In this document: positions 1 to 6,539 of the stretch, in pieces
How positions within the stretch are numbered: position 1 is the first letter of the stretch
Layout: each line of letters opens with the position of its first letter
Assembly: GCA_026989045.1 (NCBI GenBank)
Contig: JALSJY010000141.1
Coordinates: 1-16,139 of the forward strand
Direction of reading: 5' to 3'
DNA from: Hyphomicrobiales bacterium
GTDB lineage: Bacteria > Pseudomonadota > Alphaproteobacteria > Rhizobiales > Devosiaceae
Length of the DNA: 16,139 bases
Made by a program: the position numbers and the translations under genes
Notes under the pieces: model-generated
What the model was told of the DNA's origin: nothing
The model's database searches: none
Seen by the model: the letters and a program-made list of their open reading frames with translations, nothing else

Positions 1-1
1 T

Positions 2-988
2 GATACTATTTCCATTGTTGCTTATGCAGGTTCTGCTGGGGTGGTGCTTGAGCCAACTAAGGCTAGCGAGAAGCGCAAAATCCTTAGGGCGCTAGAACAG
101 CTTAGCGCTGGTGGATCAACCGCTGGGGGGCAGGGGATTGAGCTTGCTTATGAATTGGCAATGGACGCTAAAAGCGAAGGGTCGAACAATCGAGTGATTT
201 TAGCTACCGATGGTGATTTTAATGTTGGTATTTCAACCCCTGACGAGTTGAAAAAATTCATTGAGGGCAAAAGAAATGACGGCATTTCGCTCTCGGTGCT
301 TGGCTTTGGTTCAGGCAATTATAATGATGAACTTATGCAAGCCTTAGCACAGAACGGCAATGGTAACGCTTATTATATTGATAATTTTCTTGAGGCTAAA
401 AAAGTGCTTAGCCAAGAAATTGTTGGCACGCTAATTACCATTGCTAAAGACGTAAAAATTCAGGTTGAATTTAATCCAAATACTGTCGCTGAATATCGCT
501 TGGTCGGTTATGAAACTCGCTCCCTTAAACGTGAGGATTTTAACAATGATAAGATTGACGCTGGTGAAATTGGCGCAGGGCATACGGTGACAGCAATTTA
601 TGAAATCACCCCCGTTGGCTCAAACGCAATAAGTGTTGATGCGCTTCGTTATCAAAGCGAAAAGCCAGTTGTAAAAACTGGTAATGATGATGAATATGCT
701 TATTTGAAATTGCGCTATAAATTGCCAAATGAAGATAAGAGCCGCCTTTTAGAGCAACCAGTGCCGATAAATATTGGCGTTGATAATATCAATGAAATAT
801 CAACAGAATTTCGCTTTGGTGCGAGCGTTGCCGCCTTTGCACAAAAATTACGTAGCTCAAACTATGCTGACAATATCAGCTATCAGCAAATAAAACAGCT
901 AGCACAAAGCGCAAAGGGCGAGGATAAGTTTGGCTATCGTGCTGAATTTATCTCATTAGTTGATATTGCAAGTTCAATTTCAAAGTAA
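2..988 (+). CDS. vWA domain protein, YfbK-like (5'-truncated)
   Basis: The reading frame is open from base 2 to the TAA at 986-988, so about 328 C-terminal residues are visible and the true start lies before the window. The first residues (DTISIVAYAGSAG, then VLEPT) are the middle of a von Willebrand factor A fold. They are followed by GGSTAGGQGI, which carries the MIDAS threonine, and ILATDGDFNVG, which carries the second MIDAS aspartate. The DxSxS part of the metal site would be upstream. The second half, from about residue 140 of the visible part, is a beta-rich region matching the DUF3520 C-terminal domain that follows vWA in YfbK-type proteins. Family members are usually exported or membrane-anchored, and their biochemical role is poorly defined. 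No partner gene is visible. A palindromic element follows the stop codon and separates this gene from the tRNA. The family call is from motif recognition only. Confidence 0.85.
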   Translation, partial: DTISIVAYAGSAGVVLEPTKASEKRKILRALEQLSAGGSTAGGQGIELAYELAMDAKSEGSNNRVILATDGDFNVGISTPDELKKFIEGKRNDGISLSVLGFGSGNYNDELMQALAQNGNGNAYYIDNFLEAKKVLSQEIVGTLITIAKDVKIQVEFNPNTVAEYRLVGYETRSLKREDFNNDKIDAGEIGAGHTVTAIYEITPVGSNAISVDALRYQSEKPVVKTGNDDEYAYLKLRYKLPNEDKSRLLEQPVPINIGVDNINEISTEFRFGASVAAFAQKLRSSNYADNISYQQIKQLAQSAKGEDKFGYRAEFISLVDIASSISK

Positions 989-1017
989 GCCTGAACATAT
1001 AAATCTCACGTTTATTC

Positions 1018-1088
1018 CTTCTCCCCTTGCGGGAGAAGATACTGCCCCGTGCTTGACACGGGGTGGGGCAAAGCGACGGCTGAGGGGT
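1018..1088. repeat. REP-like palindromic element with two hairpins
   Basis: An 8-bp inverted repeat CTTCTCCC/GGGAGAAG (1018-1025 and 1031-1038, 5-nt loop) is followed by a second hairpin CCCCGTG/CACGGGG (1045-1051 and 1057-1063). An alternative outer pairing is TGCCCC/GGGGCA (1043-1048 and 1065-1070). The unit ends in AAAGCGACGGCTGAGGGGTT. The combination of a CTTCTCCC...GGGAGAAG stem and a terminal GAGGGGT is familiar from dispersed palindromic elements in rhizobial genomes. The element sits between the vWA gene and the tRNA, and its first hairpin could also end or protect the vWA transcript. No strong U-tract follows either stem, so it is called a repeat and not a terminator. Confidence 0.6.
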
Positions 1089-1124
1089 TAAGTAAGAAAA
1101 AATCCATCAAACAGATATTTTCAA

Positions 1125-1150
1125 TGCTTGACACGAGCAAAGCACGAACC
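1125..1150. repeat. degenerate partial copy of the palindromic element
   Basis: The 11-mer TGCTTGACACG at 1125-1135 repeats the same 11-mer at 1050-1060 of the preceding element. What follows (AGCAAAGCACGAACC) resembles that element's GGGCAAAGCGACGGCTGAGG tail. It looks like a decayed or half-length second copy, because the CTTCTCCC stem is missing here. Confidence 0.35.
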
Positions 1151-1202
1151 TAAATACACACTTGCCTTTTGATGAATAAATATTCTTTTATCAAAATAAT
1201 GT

Positions 1203-1279
1203 GGCGGGGTAGCTCAGCTGGTTAGAGCAGCGGAATCATAATCCGCGTGTCGGGGGTTCAAGTCCCTCTCCCGCTACCA
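1203..1279 (+). tRNA. tRNA-Met (CAU), elongator type
   Basis: The 77-nt sequence folds as a complete cloverleaf. The acceptor stem is GGCGGGG paired with TCCCGCT, with G-U pairs at 1-72 and 7-66. The anticodon stem is GCGGA/TCCGC around loop ATCATAA, giving anticodon CAT. The T-arm is GGGGG-TTCAAGT-CCCTC, followed by discriminator A and an encoded CCA at 1277-1279. The anticodon stem lacks the three consecutive G-C pairs of initiator tRNA and position 1-72 is not a C-A mismatch, so this is the elongator. A lysidine-modified tRNA-Ile2 also carries CAT, but the overall sequence matches the alphaproteobacterial elongator Met form. A weak promoter candidate (TTGCCT at 1162, with an AT-rich stretch around 1181-1200) lies upstream. 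Confidence 0.95.
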
Positions 1280-1297
1280 GCCACTAAGTGGCTTTAT
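1279..1297 (+). terminator. short intrinsic terminator after tRNA-Met
   Basis: AGCCAC-TAA-GTGGCT (1279-1293) is a perfect 6-bp stem with a 3-nt loop starting at the last base of the tRNA, followed by TTTATT on the plus strand. The T-run overlaps the stop codon of the convergent adaptor gene (1294-1296). On the minus strand the same stem has no U-tract, so termination in that direction is less convincing. Confidence 0.5.
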
Positions 1298-2493
1298 TGC
1301 TCAGCAGTTCTTTCAACAACCAACGCACCATCAGTTATATTATCACTTGGGTGCAAGATTACTTTTTCGCCTTCATTTATATTGTTAATCGCTTGCGCAA
1401 AAGATGCGGTTTTTGTGCCTAAATCTATCTGGCGCAATTTGGCTGTTTCGCCTTCCATTATAAAGACTGCCCATTTATCATCATTTCTAAACAAAGCAGC
1501 ACTTGGTACTAGAATAGCTTTCTCAACTTTCTTTTCTTCAATACGCACAAATACACGATAAAGGTGTCCAAGGCTTTGCCACACCATCCAATCGCTCAAT
1601 ATTTCTAAATGCACTTTTACCCTTTGCTCCTCAATTCCAAGCGCTGAGATTTTAGTAAAGCCTATTGGCTCAATAAGTATCACTCTTGCCTCAAGAACAT
1701 CCTCTTTGCCCCATTTTTCTATTGTTGCTGGTGCTCCTGTTTTAATTTTGACTGCATCAGTTGAAAGAATATCAACTACAATTTCTAAATTTCTAGGATT
1801 CCCAATGGTCAAAAGATGCGTCCCAGCAGGAAGCGAGCGAGCGCTATCATTGGCTATTTGCAATATCTTACCTGAAATTGGCGCTTTAACATAATATTTC
1901 ATGGTGCGAGTACCCGCGCCATTTGGTTCAAGTAAATGTGCTTGTGCTTGCTCTAGTTGGCGTTGACGTAACTCAAGATTGGATTCTGCACTTTCAAGAT
2001 TGGTTGTAGCTCGATCAAGATTGAGCCTTATCTGCTCGGCTGTTTGTTTGGTGACTAGACCTCGCTCAAGTAATTTTTTTGTTCGTGCTTCTTCATTTTG
2101 CCAATATAAAACTTCGCTTTTTGCTCCCTCAATGCTAGTTTGAGCTGTCTTAAGAGCGGCTTGAGCGGTTTTTACACCAGCTTGCGCTTCCATAAGGCTA
2201 CGCTCATCAAGAAAAGGACTTTTTTGCGGTGTGATGGTTGCAACAATTCTGCCTTGTTCAACAAAATCTCCAATTGTAAAGGGAATACGCTCAATATCAC
2301 CACCAATTGGAGTTGATATTTGATAAGTGTCCTTGATATTCGCTATGCCCTCATCATCAACCGTGAGAATAAGAGTGCCACGTTTAATATTTGCAACATC
2401 AACACCAATTGGGTGTGGCTGAAATGCCCACCAAATTGCACCAATAATAGCGCCTAAAATAATAACACCTATAATTAAACTACGCCATTTCAT
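1294..2493 (-). CDS. HlyD/MacA-type periplasmic adaptor of an ABC exporter
   Basis: The 399-residue protein would link an inner-membrane ABC exporter to the periplasm or an outer-membrane channel. An N-terminal anchor helix (about residues 5-24, LIIGVIILGAIIGAIWWAF) is followed by a barrel-sandwich/lipoyl half (about 50-90, with QISTPIGGDIERI and GDFVEQG). A long heptad-rich hairpin follows (about 97-185, Ala/Gln/Glu/Leu-rich with LLERGLVTKQTAEQ at the turn). The second lipoyl half comes next (YYVKAPISGKILQI), then beta-barrel and membrane-proximal regions (VLVPSAALFRNDDKWAVFI). The start is ATG, 4 nt after the permease stop, so it is translated with the two upstream genes. The stop is 14 nt from the 3' end of the convergent tRNA. 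The substrate is unknown. The architecture matches MacA/HlyD_D23-type adaptors of double-FtsX permeases. Confidence 0.9.
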   Translation of the reverse strand: MKWRSLIIGVIILGAIIGAIWWAFQPHPIGVDVANIKRGTLILTVDDEGIANIKDTYQISTPIGGDIERIPFTIGDFVEQGRIVATITPQKSPFLDERSLMEAQAGVKTAQAALKTAQTSIEGAKSEVLYWQNEEARTKKLLERGLVTKQTAEQIRLNLDRATTNLESAESNLELRQRQLEQAQAHLLEPNGAGTRTMKYYVKAPISGKILQIANDSARSLPAGTHLLTIGNPRNLEIVVDILSTDAVKIKTGAPATIEKWGKEDVLEARVILIEPIGFTKISALGIEEQRVKVHLEILSDWMVWQSLGHLYRVFVRIEEKKVEKAILVPSAALFRNDDKWAVFIMEGETAKLRQIDLGTKTASFAQAINNINEGEKVILHPSDNITDGALVVERTAEQ

Positions 2494-2497
2494 GTTA

Positions 2498-4864
2498 TCA
2501 ATCCCTTGTTTTTAACACCGCTATTAAATCTAAACCTGATATTCTTCTTTGCACAATGAAGGCAGAAACCAGCATTGCGATAAATACAACTAGCCCTGCA
2601 AGCCCATAGGTTGAGCGTTCAATAATTAGTGGCATTCTAAATAATTCTGTTTGATATTCATATGCCACCAAACCAGCCCAGCTAGTGCCAAGCAAAAAAC
2701 CTATCGGTATTGCAAGCATAGTCAAAATAAAAATCTCAGTTAATAGAATTACTGAAACCTCAAATTTAGTAAAACCAAGCACCCTAAGACTTGCCAGCTC
2801 TCTTGCTCTTTCGGAAAGCTGAATGCGCATTGAATTATAAACAACTCCAAATACAATAATGGCAGCTAGCGCAATCATAACATCTCGCATAATGCCAATG
2901 CTTTCGCCGAAAGTTTGGCGCAACATTTGCAATGATTTGCGCAACAAGGTTATACCTGCAATGGTTGGAGTTGATTTAACCAATGAGAATAATTCATCTG
3001 TTTTATTTGTATCAAAACTAATATTTGCACCATTTGAGAGCGAGCTTTCGCCTAAAATTTTATTCAGTGCGCCAATTTCCATATAAATGCCAAGCCCCAT
3101 AAATTGCTGCATGATTTGTGAAACTTGCAGTTTCATTTTTTTATCACTGCCATCAAGCAGCTCAACTTCAATAACATCTGAGATTTTTACATTTAAAATA
3201 GAAGCCAGCATTTCAGGAATAGCCACGCCATATTCTGGTAATATAATTGGTTCTAAGTTTAAATCAATTATTCTGGAAAGATCAGCATTCTTTGGTTTGC
3301 CTGTTAAAATAGTGCGTTTTTGGCGATTGCCATTAGTAATTTTAACACCAATAACTCGAAAAGGCTCAGCAACCATAACACCAGGAAGACGCCTTATTTC
3401 TTGCATAGCTGAAGGGGTTAAGGGTTTGGTGGAAATAATTGTTGCTTGTTGCCTGTCGGCCTTAAAATAGGTTGCGTCAATCATATATTCCAATGAATCA
3501 TTGATAAATAAGCCAGCTATTAACAAGCCAGTTGCCAGCGAAATTCCAAGCGTTGTAAGCGCTGCTCTTAGTGGGCGTCTAGATAGGTTTCTTAAAGCCA
3601 TTATTAACCCTTGGGGGACATATTTGCTTAATCCTATCCTATCAAGGAAAAACTGTCGGTAAATGGGTGGTGCTGGTGGAGCCATGGCAACGGCTGGTGA
3701 AAGTCTTATGGTTGCCCTTACCGCCTGTAAAGAGCCTAATATTGCAGCTATAAGTGCAGCAAATGCAGCAATTAAATAAACGTCTGGCCTATCTTGAAAT
3801 AACAAGAAGGGGAATTTGAAAAATTGCGCATAAACTTGTGCCAGCAAACGGCTGGCATATGCTCCAAATACCCAGCCAAAGATAATGCCAACGTTGGCAA
3901 CTAAAAGGCCTAATTTCATATAGTGCCATGCAATGGTGCTAGATTTATAACCTATTGCTTTGAGCAAGCCTATTTGCTCTCTTTCAAGTGCAATAAGTCT
4001 GGCTAAGGTCATATTGACTAAAAATGCAGCTACAAGTAAAAATATTGGTGGCAAAACAAATGACATTGCCTTTAGTCCTGTCAGTTCGGCGTTAATATAG
4101 GAGTGCGAACTTTGCCCGCTTCTATCATAAGCGCCTGTGCCGCCATAAGGTTTTAACAAATTATCTAGGTTTTTTATAATCGCCGCTTGGCTTGCTCCTT
4201 TGTCTTTTTTAACGCTCAGATAATTAAATGCGCCATTAAGATTATAAGCGCTTGCTATATCTGAATATCGCATCCAGATAATGCCAAACCTTTTATCATC
4301 GGGAAACATCTCGCCATCACGCACCGTATAGATAAACTCAGGGGAGAGCGCTATTGCACTGATAGTCAGCTTGCGTTTTACGCCTCCCATAATTGCAGAA
4401 AAACTATCCCCTGGTTCAAAGCCATGCGCATCAGCGAAAGCCTGTGATATTGCTATTTCGTTTGACTTATCTCCTTTAGGTAAATGGCCTTTTTGCACAA
4501 AAAGTCGGTTAAGAGAGGAATTTCCTATATCAGGAATAGAAATAATTTTGGCACTGGCGGGATCTTTCATATAAGGAATATCTAAAATAGCGCTTTTTTC
4601 AATGCGTATATCTGCGCGGATAACTCCATCAATTGCTAATATATCGTCTAGTAATCTGTTGGGCGCTCGTATAATATTGGCAAAAATATCTGCAAAATCA
4701 TAACGCTCATAATATGCCTGCTGGGTTTCGATTAAGGCGCGATATGTGCCAACACTGATTAGCATTGTGCCGACCCCTGCCGCTGCAACTAAAGCAATTG
4801 CTAAGGCCTGCGTCCAAAGTCGAACAAAATCACGTAATAATTTAATATTGAGTATTTTCACCAT
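2498..4864 (-). CDS. ABC transporter permease with two FtsX modules
   Basis: The 788-residue inner-membrane protein is built as two tandem FtsX/MacB-type halves. Half one has a TM at about 17-40, a periplasmic domain at about 45-265, and TMs at about 267-288, 315-340 and 362-382, with the coupling segment EREQIGLLKAIGYKSS between the first two of these. Half two has a TM at about 434-455, a periplasmic domain at about 460-655, and TMs at about 660-680, 704-728 and 752-774, with the matching segment SERARELASLRVLGFTKFE. Eight helices in one chain give a complete permease that needs no second subunit. The start ATGGTGA overlaps the end of the ATPase gene by 7 nt, indicating translational coupling. 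The adaptor follows 4 nt later. FtsX-type machines move lipids, lipoproteins, peptides or small molecules from the periplasmic side. Nothing here identifies the cargo. Confidence 0.93.
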   Translation of the reverse strand: MVKILNIKLLRDFVRLWTQALAIALVAAAGVGTMLISVGTYRALIETQQAYYERYDFADIFANIIRAPNRLLDDILAIDGVIRADIRIEKSAILDIPYMKDPASAKIISIPDIGNSSLNRLFVQKGHLPKGDKSNEIAISQAFADAHGFEPGDSFSAIMGGVKRKLTISAIALSPEFIYTVRDGEMFPDDKRFGIIWMRYSDIASAYNLNGAFNYLSVKKDKGASQAAIIKNLDNLLKPYGGTGAYDRSGQSSHSYINAELTGLKAMSFVLPPIFLLVAAFLVNMTLARLIALEREQIGLLKAIGYKSSTIAWHYMKLGLLVANVGIIFGWVFGAYASRLLAQVYAQFFKFPFLLFQDRPDVYLIAAFAALIAAILGSLQAVRATIRLSPAVAMAPPAPPIYRQFFLDRIGLSKYVPQGLIMALRNLSRRPLRAALTTLGISLATGLLIAGLFINDSLEYMIDATYFKADRQQATIISTKPLTPSAMQEIRRLPGVMVAEPFRVIGVKITNGNRQKRTILTGKPKNADLSRIIDLNLEPIILPEYGVAIPEMLASILNVKISDVIEVELLDGSDKKMKLQVSQIMQQFMGLGIYMEIGALNKILGESSLSNGANISFDTNKTDELFSLVKSTPTIAGITLLRKSLQMLRQTFGESIGIMRDVMIALAAIIVFGVVYNSMRIQLSERARELASLRVLGFTKFEVSVILLTEIFILTMLAIPIGFLLGTSWAGLVAYEYQTELFRMPLIIERSTYGLAGLVVFIAMLVSAFIVQRRISGLDLIAVLKTRD

Positions 4865-5574
4865 TTCACCTTAGAGGGCTTAACTGGGTTTCTGTTGATT
4901 TTTTCGTCTGTAATTTGCCCATCAGCCATAAATAATATCCGATGGGCAATGCGCTGGATTTCTGCATTATGGGTAATGATTAGGGTGGTGGTGTTTAGTT
5001 CGCTATTTATATCAACCAAAGCCTCAAGCACCCCAATGCCAGTTTTACTATCAAGCGCACCCGTTGGCTCATCGCATAAGAGAATATTTGGCCGTTTGGC
5101 AATCGCTCTGGCAATAGCAACCCTTTGCTGTTCGCCCCCTGATAATTGCGAGGGGAAATGGTTCATGCGATTTTTTAGCCCAACTCGCTCCAAAGCTTCT
5201 TCGGGTGACATTGGGTTTTTAGAAATTTCAGTTACAAGCGCAACATTTTCACGTGCGGTCAGGCTTGGTACAAGATTATAAAATTGGAATACAAATCCAA
5301 CATTTTCGCGCCGATAATTTGTTAGGGCTTTATCGTTAAGGGCGGTTAGCTCCTTATCTAAAAACCATGCCTTGCCAGAAGTAGCGCTATCTAGCCCACC
5401 AAGAATATTGACCAAAGTTGATTTGCCAGAACCAGACTGACCAAGCAAAACTGTCATTTCTCCAAGCGGCATTAATAAATCAACACCGCGTAAGGCATGA
5501 ACTGCCGTTTCACCGCTACCATAAGTTTTTACCAAATTTTCGGTACGAAAGGCAGTTTTCTTATTGTTGGTCAT
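4858..5574 (-). CDS. ABC transporter ATP-binding protein, LolD/MacB type
   Basis: The 238-residue nucleotide-binding domain powers the adjacent permease. It has Walker A GQSGSGKST (45-53), a Q-loop at VFQFYNL (Gln97), the ABC signature LSGGEQQR (144-151), Walker B ILLCDEPTGALD (164-175, catalytic Glu169) and the H-loop at THN (His202). FQFYNLVPSLTARENV and DEPTGALDSKTG are typical of the MacB/LolD/FtsE subfamily that pairs with FtsX-type permeases. It is first in the ATPase-permease-adaptor operon and overlaps the permease by 7 nt. A candidate promoter and an 18-bp palindrome lie in the 152-nt gap separating it from the response regulator upstream on the same strand. Confidence 0.95.
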   Translation of the reverse strand: MTNNKKTAFRTENLVKTYGSGETAVHALRGVDLLMPLGEMTVLLGQSGSGKSTLVNILGGLDSATSGKAWFLDKELTALNDKALTNYRRENVGFVFQFYNLVPSLTARENVALVTEISKNPMSPEEALERVGLKNRMNHFPSQLSGGEQQRVAIARAIAKRPNILLCDEPTGALDSKTGIGVLEALVDINSELNTTTLIITHNAEIQRIAHRILFMADGQITDEKINRNPVKPSKVKW

Positions 5575-5609
5575 TTTTGTGATTTCCTAATCCGATGAGG
5601 CAATCATAA

Positions 5610-5627
5610 AAGGCAAATATTTGCCTT
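5610..5627. promoter_or_regulatory. 18-bp perfect palindrome, candidate operator of the ABC operon
   Basis: AAGGCAAATATTTGCCTT reads identically on both strands with no mismatch. It is next to a second small palindrome, GATATATATC (5628-5637). It lies about 36 bp before the ATPase start codon and overlaps the transcription start predicted from the adjacent promoter candidate. That is a typical place for a dimeric repressor site. An RNA hairpin or attenuator is the alternative, since TTTT follows the palindrome's 3' end on the minus strand (its last two T plus two more). Confidence 0.45.
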
Positions 5628-5653
5628 GATATATATCAACAATAGCTTGACAA
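5626..5653 (-). promoter_or_regulatory. candidate sigma-70 promoter of the ABC exporter operon
   Basis: On the minus strand TTGTCA (5653-5648) is followed, after 16 nt, by TATCAA (5631-5626). The start site would fall near 5619, in the middle of the 18-bp palindrome, leaving a leader of about 45 nt. The -10 box matches consensus at four of six positions, so support is moderate to weak. If real, the exporter can be transcribed independently of the upstream response-regulator gene. Confidence 0.35.
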
Positions 5654-5726
5654 TGGATGTTTGGCTAATAATTTTAAGCGATCTTGGCGGTGCTTGCTGC
5701 CTCCCTTCCTTTTAAATTTCAACCAC

Positions 5727-6461
5727 TCAAGCAGTTTTTTGAAATCTAGTTACATCGTCTGCAAGGCAATAGCCTATTCCGTGAATGGTTTTTATGAATC
5801 TCGGTTGATTGTGGTCTGGTTCAATTTTCTTGCGCAATCGCATAATATGAACATCAATTGTTCTATCACCTACAATTGCGTTATAGCCCCTTGCACCATC
5901 GAGCAGCTGATCTCGGCTTAACACCATGCGTGGCTGCTCAACTAATACTCTTAACAGATCAAACTCCATAGAGGTCAGACAAGCGTCTTTTGCACTCTCG
6001 CAATGAACAAGTGTGCGCTCACCAACATTCATAACCCAGTGCCCAAATTGTAATAAAGACTGACCGTTGTCGATGTTTGCTTGCGCTAGCCCTTCAATTT
6101 TAGAGCGGCGTAAAACTGAGCGAATGCGTGCAACAAATTCGCGCGGCTCAAATGGTTTTGTAACATAATCATCAGCACCAAATTCAAGTCCAAAAACCCT
6201 ATCAAATGATTCATCGCGGGCGCTTAAAACAATTATAGGCAGGTTTGAGGTGCGGCGAATTTCTTGTGTGAGGTCAAATCCATTAGCATCGGGCAGGCCA
6301 ACATCTAGTACGCAAAGGTCAATTTTTTCTTTGTCCAGCACTTGGCGCATTTCACGACCAGTGCCAACACAAGTTGTTTTGAAGTCTTGCTTTTCTAAAT
6401 AGCGCTTTAAAAAAGAAGTAATTTGAGAATCATCATCAACAATGAGAATATGTTCATTCAT
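5727..6461 (-). CDS. OmpR/PhoB-family response regulator
   Basis: The 244-residue two-component DNA-binding regulator has an N-terminal receiver domain with the acidic pair in ILIVDDD (residues 5-11), the phospho-acceptor Asp53 in VLDVGLPDANG, the switch Ser80 in IIVLSAR and Lys102 in YVTKPFEPREF. The C-terminal winged helix (about 135-235) has LTSMEFDLLRVL, the recognition region SRDQLLDG and the wing IKTIHGIGYCLA, all typical of OmpR-type regulators that bind tandem direct repeats. It is divergent from the hybrid kinase across a 78-bp gap, so the two are the likely pair, although a hybrid kinase may also need an unseen Hpt protein. It lies upstream of, and in the same direction as, the ABC exporter, which is a plausible target. 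The phased repeats before the idr operon are another. Confidence 0.93.
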   Translation of the reverse strand: MNEHILIVDDDSQITSFLKRYLEKQDFKTTCVGTGREMRQVLDKEKIDLCVLDVGLPDANGFDLTQEIRRTSNLPIIVLSARDESFDRVFGLEFGADDYVTKPFEPREFVARIRSVLRRSKIEGLAQANIDNGQSLLQFGHWVMNVGERTLVHCESAKDACLTSMEFDLLRVLVEQPRMVLSRDQLLDGARGYNAIVGDRTIDVHIMRLRKKIEPDHNQPRFIKTIHGIGYCLADDVTRFQKTA

Positions 6462-6539
6462 GTCTTGTCATATACCAATCAAATTTCATACTGTAATAAA
6501 TATATCGTCATAATGAGCTAGCATAGGTTAAATTTCAAG
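6462..6539. promoter_or_regulatory. divergent regulator/kinase promoter region
   Basis: This 78-bp AT-rich gap must hold the start signals of both flanking genes. A plus-strand candidate for the kinase is TTGTCA (6465-6470), a 16-nt spacer and CATACT (6487-6492). Neither hexamer is perfect. AAATTTCA occurs twice (6481-6488 and 6530-6537), the second copy just before the kinase ATG, where no good Shine-Dalgarno sequence is seen. No TTACA repeat like those upstream of the idr genes was found here. Confidence 0.35.

Noticed and set aside
1203..1279. tRNA-Ile2 (lysidine-modified CAU) or initiator tRNA
   Set aside because: No GGG/CCC anticodon stem and no 1-72 mismatch rules out the initiator. 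The body sequence fits the alphaproteobacterial elongator Met rather than Ile2.
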